Source: CAZTPH01 sp031552655
GTDB lineage: Bacteria; Pseudomonadota; Gammaproteobacteria; UBA9339
NCBI GenBank assembly: GCA_031552655.1
Contig: JAVBML010000021.1
Location: forward strand, 1-14,524
Reading direction: 5' to 3'
DNA: 14,524 nt
In this document: piece by piece, positions 1-6,639 of the stretch
Numbering within the stretch: the first letter of the stretch is position 1
Layout: each line of letters starts with the position of its first letter
Notes under the pieces: generated by a model
What the model saw: only the letters and a program-made list of their open reading frames with translations
Databases searched by the model: none
What the model was told of the DNA's origin: nothing
Position numbers and translations under genes: made by a program

Positions 1-34
1 TATTTTCATTTATAGAAAGCTTACCTTCTACGTT

Positions 35-856
35 TTATGCTAAAATTTTTTCAAGCCAAGTTAGAGCACGATTTAACACTATCTTGCTTAGCCACGGTGG
101 ATTTACAATGGCCATGCCGCAGCCAATTAATTCCTGGGCAATTCCTCGCTTTTTAACGATAAGTTCATAGTCTAGATAGGGAAAATTTAAACGCCCCAGG
201 GAGCGCATAAAATCCGCGCTCGAATTTCCAATCTTAAGAGGATACCAAATGGCATAAATACCACCGGGCCAGCGCGTCAATGCCGTATTCAATGATGATA
301 AAATGGTGGCAAATTCATCACGATTTTCAAAGGGGGCATCAATTAATACTAATCCCCTTCGCTTAATTGGTGGCAAAAATGCCTTTAGCCCTAGATAACC
401 ATCATAGTGGTGCACAGCAACCTGGGGATCCTTCTTAAATAATTGTTTTAAAGCCGCTACTTCTTCCCCATTAAGTTCCATAAGTAACATATTATCATCC
501 TTCCTAAGTAAATAGCGACCAATGAGAGGAGAGCCGGGATATAGTACAGCAATATTATCTCCCCGAGGATCTGCCATACCAAAGCGAACATTTACTTCTT
601 TCAATATATTCCCATAGGTAACAATTTCCCTGGGTAAATTTTCCCAGTGATTTAGCACTAGCGAAACTCCCCGACAATATTCTCGAGTTTTCTGTGCTAG
701 ACTAGCAGCTAGATTATAGCAACCAGCACCAGCGTGGGTATCGATGTAGCAAAATGGCTTATTCTTCTCTCCTAATTTTTCAAGCAGAATAGTGACTATA
801 ACATGTTTAAAAACATCAGCAAAATTACCGGCGTGATAGCCATGGCGATAGTTCAT
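35..856 (-). CDS. rlmJ: 23S rRNA (adenine-2030-N6)-methyltransferase RlmJ
   Basis: Methylates N6 of A2030 in 23S rRNA using S-adenosylmethionine (family knowledge). The protein opens with the characteristic MNYRHGYHAGNFADVFKH stretch, followed by the SAM-binding motif YIDTHAGAG (about residues 37-45), then YPGSPLI, GIYAIWYP and a C-terminal NPPW. About 273 residues against 280 in E. coli. The start at 856 is chosen because it matches the family N-terminus; an in-frame ATG three codons upstream (865) is also possible, and a GGGAG lies further upstream, so the start is not settled. The oddity is catalytic motif IV: the family has DPPY, but here it reads DAPF (Asp about residue 173), with alanine encoded by GCC. 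The rest of the protein looks intact, so it is not an obvious pseudogene. It diverges from the lysozyme-like gene at 937, with 80 bases between the starts. Family assignment is secure; full activity is less so. Confidence 0.93.
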   Translation of the reverse strand: MNYRHGYHAGNFADVFKHVIVTILLEKLGEKNKPFCYIDTHAGAGCYNLAASLAQKTREYCRGVSLVLNHWENLPREIVTYGNILKEVNVRFGMADPRGDNIAVLYPGSPLIGRYLLRKDDNMLLMELNGEEVAALKQLFKKDPQVAVHHYDGYLGLKAFLPPIKRRGLVLIDAPFENRDEFATILSSLNTALTRWPGGIYAIWYPLKIGNSSADFMRSLGRLNFPYLDYELIVKKRGIAQELIGCGMAIVNPPWLSKIVLNRALTWLEKILA

Positions 857-936
857 AGTAAACATAGTACCGAATAAATAGCTCCCTAGCTAAAAAATTT
901 TATCTTTTGCGTAAACTTATTTATAATTAGAGTGCT

Positions 937-1779
937 ATGAAATCACTTTTTGCCATGGTCGTAATTTTTTTAGTGACCTCAGCATTTGCTGTGGAACAAT
1001 CCCAGGGGCAACCATCAACTATTATCATAACTCCTCAAATTGCTTTGCCCATTGGCATAAAAATTTGGTTTAATGAGTGTGGCGGTAGCGTTGAAGGATT
1101 AACAACGTGGAATCAAGGAGAGGATTTTGCTTCACTGGGAATTGGGCATTTTATCTGGCATCCCTATCCCAGTAAAGTAGCTTCCTTTGCCAATGATTTT
1201 CCTGCTCTGGTTAATTATATTAGAAATCACGGGACGGAAATTCCCCAATGGCTTCAGGGTCATGGATTACTCTACTGCCCCTGGAGCAATCGCAGTGAGT
1301 TTATTCACGCTAAAAACTCTACGCGCATGGTGGAACTACGAACTTTTTTGCAAAAAACCATACCTATCCAAGCGGAGTACATGACTAAAAATCTACAAAA
1401 AATTTTACCTAAATTGCTGGAACATACGCCACCCCAGGATCGTCAATTTATTTATACTCAATTTTACACCCTTGCGAGAACTCCCAGTGGAATTTACGCC
1501 CTGGTAGACTATTTAAATTTCAAGGGAGCCGGTACATCTCACGCCCCTAAAAACTATGAATATGGCACAGGGCTGTTGCAGGTTCTTAAGGGTACCCGGG
1601 ATGCGCCACCGGGCTACACTCCTCTAAGAGCCTATGTTTGGTCAGCAAAGAATGCCCTTACACGCCGTGTACAAAGATCAGCACCTGGAAAACGCTATGA
1701 AGTTTGGCTCAGAGGATGGTTTAAGCGGCTAAATACTTACCTCGAAGGTGACCTAATCAATATGCAAGTAGTTCCCTAG
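937..1779 (+). CDS. Secreted lysozyme-like protein of unknown function
   Basis: No named gene is recognised. The first 18 residues form a signal peptide (Lys2, hydrophobic core, likely cleavage after SAFA), so the product should reach the periplasm or beyond. The most telling stretch is residues 40-75: Glu47 in NECGG, then WNQGEDF, then SLGIGHFIWHP with His71. I recall this pattern from a conserved hypothetical family in proteobacteria. It resembles the active-site layout of T4-type (GH24) lysozymes, where a catalytic Glu is followed about 20 residues later by T-I-G-I-G-H; here Glu to His is 24 residues and Ser66 takes the Thr position. A peptidoglycan-acting role is inference. The remaining 200 residues have no motif I can name. 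The gene stands alone: it diverges from rlmJ and converges on tilS. No clear Shine-Dalgarno is seen; a TATAAT lies at 922-927, very close to the ATG. Confidence 0.85.
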   Translation: MKSLFAMVVIFLVTSAFAVEQSQGQPSTIIITPQIALPIGIKIWFNECGGSVEGLTTWNQGEDFASLGIGHFIWHPYPSKVASFANDFPALVNYIRNHGTEIPQWLQGHGLLYCPWSNRSEFIHAKNSTRMVELRTFLQKTIPIQAEYMTKNLQKILPKLLEHTPPQDRQFIYTQFYTLARTPSGIYALVDYLNFKGAGTSHAPKNYEYGTGLLQVLKGTRDAPPGYTPLRAYVWSAKNALTRRVQRSAPGKRYEVWLRGWFKRLNTYLEGDLINMQVVP

Positions 1780-1929
1780 AAAAATTAGAAAATAAGAGCT
1801 CAGCTATTCAAATAGATAGCTATTGCAATAAACCATGTTTCTGATTATATCTCCTAATTTTTTATTTTTATTCTAAAACAATTATCGATAATAATTAAAT
1901 ATTACCCAGATAAAACCTTGAAGGACTGA

Positions 1930-3210
1930 TTATTTGATTATCCTAATTCTCAGCCATGGAACGCTATAATATTCACCCACGGCAACCATTGTATCGCAAT
2001 AGTATATCAAGGGGATGCGATTTCTAAGCCACGGTGGAACGGACCATTCTTGCAAAAGCTTTACAAGAAGATGACTTCCCGAACGACCTGTAATATTTAT
2101 ACGCTCTCCGCCGTGGCGAAAACCGATTTTAAATTTACTGAAATCTATTTTTTCTTTGCCACTGAATTCTATTTGCAAAATTCCCAGGGACCCAGGAAGG
2201 TTTACCGTGGTACTTACCAAGGGTATAACTAGAGAACTATCGTGATAATCCAGGGGCACCATGGCATAGAGTAAATTACGAAAACGCCTAACTTCAGCTC
2301 CATGCCAAGCAACTCTAGGCATAGCGTCGTAGCGTGAATTAACAACGCTATCTAATATTGTTGCCATTCTTCCCTCACTGGGCATCGGCAATGCTAAGCT
2401 ATGTAGCCAAAAACGTAGAAGATTTTTTTGCCTAGTAACTTCCAGATTTTTCAATCTAACAATATTTATAATGCCACACGCAACGATAATTTCCCCTAGA
2501 TCTTTCTCTGCCATTTGATCCAACAAATAGCTAGCTTCAGCACAGTTACGAGCCCCCCGAGAGATGGTTTTCGTAAATCCCGGCCACCGTGTCTTAATTT
2601 TTGGGATTACCTCACTGCGTAAATAATTGCGATCGAATCTACCATTCGCATTGCTATCATCGTCAATCCAAACCAAATCATGAAATTTAGCATGGGAATA
2701 CAATTTCTTTCTATCATAGCTTAGTAATGGTCTGATTAAGTGACCCCCAGCAAATTTAGATTTCTCTGCCATAGCCGCTAACCCCTTAACTCCAGCGCCA
2801 CGTAGCAATTGCAGTAATACAGTCTCCGCTTGATCATCGGCATGATGTGCAGTTACCAAGGCTATATCCTTTGACATCAGGGAAGCAAATATTCCGTAGC
2901 GCAATTGACGTAGAGTATCTTCTAAGCCCTTTCCAGCAGAATTCTGCATGGGAAATACTTCCCTCATAATACATTTAATGCCAAATCGCTGGCAGATATT
3001 CTCACAAAACTTTGCCCAACTTTTAGCATTTGGGTTAACATTGTGGTTAACGTGAATTACTTCCAAATTGAATTTCTGACCCAGAGAATTAAATTCATGC
3101 AAAATATGCAGCAAAACACTGGAATCTAAACCGCCACTATAGGCAAGGATAATTTTAGCGTAGGGGGTTAGCAGCCGTAATATTTTTTCTCTATCTTCAT
3201 TGCTAAACAT
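1930..3210 (-). CDS. tilS: tRNA(Ile)-lysidine synthetase TilS
   Basis: Converts the wobble cytidine of the CAU-anticodon isoleucine tRNA to lysidine using ATP and lysine, so that the tRNA reads AUA. The N-terminal N-type ATP pyrophosphatase domain shows the PP-loop SGGLDS at residues 25-30, HVNH at about 53-56 and HHADDQAET at 122-130, followed by RPLL and a WIDDDSNANGRFDRNYLR stretch typical of the family. The C-terminal substrate-binding domain ends with FRHGGERI and PPWLRNRIPLIY. At 426 residues it is close to the 432 of E. coli. It lies 47 bases downstream of accA on the same strand, so it is probably cotranscribed with it, as in many gammaproteobacteria. The Shine-Dalgarno is weak (TAGG about 13 bases upstream). 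It converges on the lysozyme-like gene with about 150 bases between the ends. Confidence 0.96.
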   Translation of the reverse strand: MFSNEDREKILRLLTPYAKIILAYSGGLDSSVLLHILHEFNSLGQKFNLEVIHVNHNVNPNAKSWAKFCENICQRFGIKCIMREVFPMQNSAGKGLEDTLRQLRYGIFASLMSKDIALVTAHHADDQAETVLLQLLRGAGVKGLAAMAEKSKFAGGHLIRPLLSYDRKKLYSHAKFHDLVWIDDDSNANGRFDRNYLRSEVIPKIKTRWPGFTKTISRGARNCAEASYLLDQMAEKDLGEIIVACGIINIVRLKNLEVTRQKNLLRFWLHSLALPMPSEGRMATILDSVVNSRYDAMPRVAWHGAEVRRFRNLLYAMVPLDYHDSSLVIPLVSTTVNLPGSLGILQIEFSGKEKIDFSKFKIGFRHGGERINITGRSGSHLLVKLLQEWSVPPWLRNRIPLIYYCDTMVAVGEYYSVPWLRIRIIK

Positions 3211-3257
3211 GGCAAGAAATTACCTAAAATTAACTGCTTCCGACAGTAAAAAACACT

Positions 3258-4214
3258 TTACCTACCAAAAGCCATCCACTTTTCATAGCGACTATTCATT
3301 AGCTTTTCCAAGGGAATCTTATGCAGCTGCATTAAATTAGCAACAAGAGCTCGCTTTAGATTTGCGGCGGCAATTTGATAGTCACGGTGGGCACCTCCCA
3401 GCGGTTCCGGAACAATTTGATCTATTAGTTTCAATTTCGCTAATTTCTCCGAAGTAAGTTGTAAAGCCTCAGCGGCTTCGGCCACTTTATCTTGACTACG
3501 CCACAAAATGGAAGCACACCCTTCGGGAGAAATGGTTGCATAGATACTATATTGTAACATCAAAATTTTGTCTCCTACCCCTAGAGCTAAAGCTCCTCCG
3601 GAACCACCTTCGCCAATAACTGTGCAAACAATGGGGGTCCTTAGTTTAGACATGGCAAACAAGTTTCTAGCTATGGCTTCGCTTTGATTTCTCTCTTCGG
3701 CACCGATACCAGGATAAGCTCCGGGTGTATCAATGAAGGTTAAAAGCGGCAGCTGAAATTTTTCAGCTAATTCCATGAGACGCAAGGCTTTACGATATTC
3801 TTCGGGTTGAGGCATGGCAAAATTACGTTCCAAATTTTCCTTGGTATTTCGACCTTTTTGCTGCCCAATAACCATCACCGGCCTCCCATCCAAGCGAGCC
3901 ACTCCCCCAACTATGGCCGTACCCTTTGCATAGTGCCTATCTCCAAAAAGCTCTTCAAAATCCGTAAATATATATCCAATGTAATCGAGGGTATGGGGAC
4001 GCTGCGAATGCCGAGCTAACTTTATAATTTGCATGGCGTTCAGGGAAGAAAATATAGATTTAGTTAGCTCCCTACTTTTAGCTTCCAGACGAGATATTTC
4101 TTGGCTAATATTGATTTTACTATCTATGCCCACGTAGCGCAGTTCCTCGATCTTTGCCAACAGATCGGCTATGGGTTGTTCGAAATCCAAAAAATCAGAA
4201 TTCATAGTTGCCAT
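3258..4214 (-). CDS. accA: Acetyl-CoA carboxylase carboxyltransferase subunit alpha
   Basis: The alpha half of the carboxyltransferase that moves the carboxyl group from biotin-BCCP to acetyl-CoA, the first committed step of fatty acid synthesis; it works as a heterotetramer with AccD, which is encoded in this window at 11027-11905. Hallmarks are FLDFEQPIADL near the N-terminus, RPHTLDYI, FGDRHYAKG, GQQKGRNTKEN, TPGAYPGIGAEERNQSEAIA, GEGGSGGALALGVGD and SPEGCASILWR. Length 318 against 319 in E. coli. An in-frame ATG at 4205 gives MNSDFLDFEQ, which also fits the family start well; neither candidate has a strong Shine-Dalgarno. An extended -10 promoter element sits about 35 bases upstream. tilS follows on the same strand. 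Confidence 0.97.
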   Translation of the reverse strand: MATMNSDFLDFEQPIADLLAKIEELRYVGIDSKINISQEISRLEAKSRELTKSIFSSLNAMQIIKLARHSQRPHTLDYIGYIFTDFEELFGDRHYAKGTAIVGGVARLDGRPVMVIGQQKGRNTKENLERNFAMPQPEEYRKALRLMELAEKFQLPLLTFIDTPGAYPGIGAEERNQSEAIARNLFAMSKLRTPIVCTVIGEGGSGGALALGVGDKILMLQYSIYATISPEGCASILWRSQDKVAEAAEALQLTSEKLAKLKLIDQIVPEPLGGAHRDYQIAAANLKRALVANLMQLHKIPLEKLMNSRYEKWMAFGR

Positions 4215-4249
4215 TTTCTACCATATATTACAATTTAAAATTGTGGACA

Positions 4250-4258
4250 ATTATAGCA
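4250..4258 (-). promoter_or_regulatory. Candidate extended -10 promoter of accA-tilS
   Basis: On the minus strand the sequence reads TGCTATAAT: a perfect TATAAT (4255 down to 4250) preceded by the TGn of an extended -10 element. The hexamer 17 bases upstream (TACAAA) is a poor -35, as extended -10 promoters tolerate. A start near 4243 would give a leader of about 30 bases before accA. Pattern only; no mapped start. Confidence 0.5.
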
Positions 4259-4311
4259 AATAATAATAAAAATTTGTATCTAAAATAATTATAATATATA
4301 TTTTTTAGTCT

Positions 4312-5064
4312 ATGGATTTAATAACTTTAAAAGCGATTTTTGCCCTCAGCATATTTATTTTAAGTCTAATTTCCGGATTAGCCTCTCTGAAAATAAATAG
4401 AGCTACTTCTGCCATCGCTAGCATATCAGATGCTGCATCCAGTGGTGTGTTTCTTGGAGCAGCGCTGCTACATATGCTACCCGATGCCGTAGCTAAATTT
4501 GAGGAACTTCATAGTTGCCACTATCCCGTAGCACATTTAATATGCTTAGTAACCTTTATGTTGCTACTTCTCATGGAACGAGGATTATTTACCTACGGTA
4601 ACAGTCAACGGGCAAATAAGAAAAATACCATGCCATTATTTCTCGTGGGATTACTTGCAATACATTCTCTCATTGAGGGAGCAGCCATTGGGGTGAATGA
4701 TAATTTATTAGAAATTCTAGCCATATTCATCGCAGTGTTCACTCATAAGGGATCGGAAAGTTTTGCTCTCGCTACCAATCTAGCAAGATTAGCAGTTGAC
4801 AAAAAAAATATTAAAAAGGCCATTGCCATATTTTCCATGGTAACTCCCCTGGGAATTTTAATTGCTTCCTATGTATTATATCTAACAACCACTACCTCGG
4901 GAGGAACTGCGGTGGCAATTTTCAATGCTATAGCTGCTGGTACATTCCTATATTTAAGCACCGAACATTTAATTGAAGGTAAAAAATCCTTTGAAAGTCT
5001 ATATGAAGTAATTGCTCTAATAGTGGGCGTTAGTGTAATGGCCATGGTAGCAGTTTTTGTATAA
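4312..5064 (+). CDS. ZIP-family divalent metal transporter
   Basis: An integral inner-membrane protein of the ZIP family, which carries zinc or other divalent metals into the cytoplasm. About eight hydrophobic segments are visible. The metal-site helices are clear: GVFLGAALLHMLPDA with His54 and Asp58 in the second segment, HSLIEGAAIGV with His118 and Glu122 in the fourth, and HKGSESFALA with His145 and Glu149 in the fifth. The HSxxEG and HKxxE signatures are closer to the ZIP I/II branch (the branch of eukaryotic ZIP1-3) than to bacterial ZupT or GufA, which carry HNxPEG-type motifs. The substrate cannot be read from the sequence. The gene diverges from accA across 97 AT-rich bases and converges on lapB with only 14 bases between stops. 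No Shine-Dalgarno is visible; a TATAAT at 4290-4295 would leave a leader of roughly 10 bases. Confidence 0.9.
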   Translation: MDLITLKAIFALSIFILSLISGLASLKINRATSAIASISDAASSGVFLGAALLHMLPDAVAKFEELHSCHYPVAHLICLVTFMLLLLMERGLFTYGNSQRANKKNTMPLFLVGLLAIHSLIEGAAIGVNDNLLEILAIFIAVFTHKGSESFALATNLARLAVDKKNIKKAIAIFSMVTPLGILIASYVLYLTTTTSGGTAVAIFNAIAAGTFLYLSTEHLIEGKKSFESLYEVIALIVGVSVMAMVAVFV

Positions 5065-5078
5065 ACTCAGAGCTTTTT

Positions 5079-6248
5079 TTAATCTCCTTCCAAATCATGA
5101 ATTGGTTTAATGGCATTCCATCTCTTACAACTGGGACATTGCCAATAGAGATTTTTACCGGAAAATCCACAGTGAACACAGCGATAGATAGGTTTATCAA
5201 CCAGAATCTTTTCTACGCATTCATTTAATATGGAAAGTTGCAATGGTAACTTTCCATCACCATAGTTAACATAGAGATTTAACATTTTTCCAAGACCACG
5301 AAGTGATAAACAACGCGACATATACTCTGATAAATATTGCAACGCCTTCGCTGCACCGTGTCTATGAAAAATATAGTCCACCATGGTTAGTATGTAGTGT
5401 ATGCGCGGATTATTTTCAATGCGCTGTGATAGATAGTCAAGTAAATCCTCTTCCTTACCAAGGTATAAATAGCATCTATAAATCAACTCCACTATCTCCG
5501 AAACATAATCCTCATCTTGGTCATAGATCTTTTTAAAAGTTACAATGGCATCATCATATCTTCCTTCATTAAAGAAAATTTCTCCTAAAATAATATTAGC
5601 CCGGACACAGTTTTTATCATGTCGCAAAGCTTCTTTAATATAATCCCTTGCTCCAGCAAAGTCTCCCTCCACTAAGCGCATTTGCTCTGCCAATTCACAG
5701 TAATAGTGTGCGATGGCATGACCTATATTACCTCCGGGGAACATTCCCAATTTTTTAGCAACCGCTATCGCTTGCTGCCAATCTTTTTGCAGTTGATAAA
5801 TATTGACTAAATTGGTTAATGTTAAAGACAAGTCACCGCCAAATTCCATCAGCTCTAAAAATAAGCGCTCGGCACGATCGAGCATACCAGCCCGCATATA
5901 ATCCTGGGCTAATTCTAGTAGTGCCTGCTTTTTTTGTGTCTTAGATAGCTGTGGCCTAGCAATTAAATTCTGGTGTACCCTGATGGCACGCTCTACCTCT
6001 CCTCTACGCCGAAATAAATTCCCCAAAGCAAGATGAGTTTCCACCGTATCACTATTTACCTCGAGCATCTTAATTAAAACATCCACTGCCTTATCCGGTT
6101 GCTCGTTAATTAAATAATTTAATCCCAATAGATAACTGGATTGTGTAGCTTGTTCACCACTGTCAGTGGATAATTTTACATGGCGACTACCCATAACCCA
6201 GCCAAAAATAACTGCAATGGGAAGTAGCAGCAGTAATAGCTCCAACAT
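5079..6248 (-). CDS. lapB: LPS assembly regulator LapB (YciM), TPR and rubredoxin-like protein
   Basis: Inner-membrane-anchored cytoplasmic TPR protein that, in E. coli, presents LpxC to FtsH for proteolysis and so sets the rate of lipopolysaccharide synthesis. One N-terminal transmembrane helix covers about residues 1-20 (MLELLLLLLPIAVIFGWVMG). A run of tetratricopeptide repeats fills the middle, including the family stretch HLALGNLFRRRGEVERAIRV. The C-terminal rubredoxin-type metal knuckle has cysteines at 357, 360, 371 and 374 (YRCVHCGF and WQCPSCKRW), followed by IKPIHDLEGD. The length of 389 residues equals that of the E. coli protein. It starts six bases after the lapA stop, with its likely AAGGTGA ribosome site inside the lapA end, so the two are almost certainly translated together. 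Confidence 0.97.
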   Translation of the reverse strand: MLELLLLLLPIAVIFGWVMGSRHVKLSTDSGEQATQSSYLLGLNYLINEQPDKAVDVLIKMLEVNSDTVETHLALGNLFRRRGEVERAIRVHQNLIARPQLSKTQKKQALLELAQDYMRAGMLDRAERLFLELMEFGGDLSLTLTNLVNIYQLQKDWQQAIAVAKKLGMFPGGNIGHAIAHYYCELAEQMRLVEGDFAGARDYIKEALRHDKNCVRANIILGEIFFNEGRYDDAIVTFKKIYDQDEDYVSEIVELIYRCYLYLGKEEDLLDYLSQRIENNPRIHYILTMVDYIFHRHGAAKALQYLSEYMSRCLSLRGLGKMLNLYVNYGDGKLPLQLSILNECVEKILVDKPIYRCVHCGFSGKNLYWQCPSCKRWNAIKPIHDLEGD

Positions 6249-6254
6249 GGTTAC

Positions 6255-6542
6255 TTAATCACCTTTAATGGGAATCGAACGTAGATTCTCCACTTCCTGT
6301 TCAATTACTTTTAGACGTGACTTAATTAACCAATTATTTCTTTTTGCCTTAAGCAGGGAAAAGAGTGAAACAAACAAGCCTAAACAAATACCCATTCCAA
6401 AGGCTAGCACCAATAAAAGTGATAGTGCTATTTGTTTAGTACCAAGGTAGTAATTAAAATCAACGGGATTAGAATTTAGGGATGCAAATGTTAATCCCAG
6501 CAACATAATTATTAGTAAAAACAAATATGAAAATAAGTGCAT
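6255..6542 (-). CDS. lapA: LPS assembly protein LapA (YciS, DUF1049)
   Basis: Small inner-membrane partner of LapB, involved in coordinating LPS assembly. Two hydrophobic segments are visible, at about residues 4-21 and 38-63, with the intervening SLNSNPVDFNYYLG loop typical of the family. A basic, likely cytoplasmic tail (LLKAKRNNWLIKSRLKVIEQ) follows. 95 residues against about 102 in E. coli. A GGGGA ribosome site lies about seven bases before the ATG. Immediately downstream is lapB; upstream, across 97 bases, is rpsA. In E. coli ihfB sits between rpsA and lapA, but here it is absent. A hairpin lies in that gap. Confidence 0.92.
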   Translation of the reverse strand: MHLFSYLFLLIIMLLGLTFASLNSNPVDFNYYLGTKQIALSLLLVLAFGMGICLGLFVSLFSLLKAKRNNWLIKSRLKVIEQEVENLRSIPIKGD

Positions 6543-6565
6543 AGTTAATCCCCATTTATAGGAAA

Positions 6566-6599
6566 ATTCCCCACTTTTGCTTAAACTTCAGTGAGGAAT
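6566..6599 (-). terminator. Hairpin between rpsA and lapA, possible attenuator
   Basis: In the minus-strand RNA, a ten-base arm (ATTCCTCACT) pairs with AGTGGGGAAT across a 14-base loop. Nine pairs are Watson-Crick and one is G-U; on the plus strand that pair would be a C-A mismatch, so the fold favours the rpsA-to-lapA transcript. It is followed by a short UUUU-CC rather than a long U run. It could be a weak terminator that lowers lapAB relative to rpsA, or an RNA-processing or stabilising end. Confidence 0.45.
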
Positions 6600-6639
6600 C
6601 AAAGAAATAAATAAATTTCCTAATATTTAGAAGATTATT

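Noticed and set aside
1802..1821. AGCTAT...ATAGCT hairpin between the convergent ends of the lysozyme-like gene and tilS
   Set aside because: Only six AT-rich pairs with an eight-base loop and no T run on either side; not a supportable terminator.
1881..1892. 12-base palindrome ATTATCGATAAT in the same gap
   Set aside because: Short and AT-rich, with no promoter or partner site nearby; expected by chance.
89..2040. Repeated CCACGGTGG in rlmJ and tilS
   Set aside because: Both copies encode a PPWL peptide in their own conserved contexts, so the repeat is explained by coding.
4242..4250. DnaA-box-like TGTGGACAA just downstream of the accA -10 element
   Set aside because: One mismatch to the consensus and no companion boxes nearby; chance is sufficient explanation.
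5065..5081. T run after the ZIP gene as a terminator shared with lapB
   Set aside because: The preceding CTCAGAG can form only three base pairs; no real stem.
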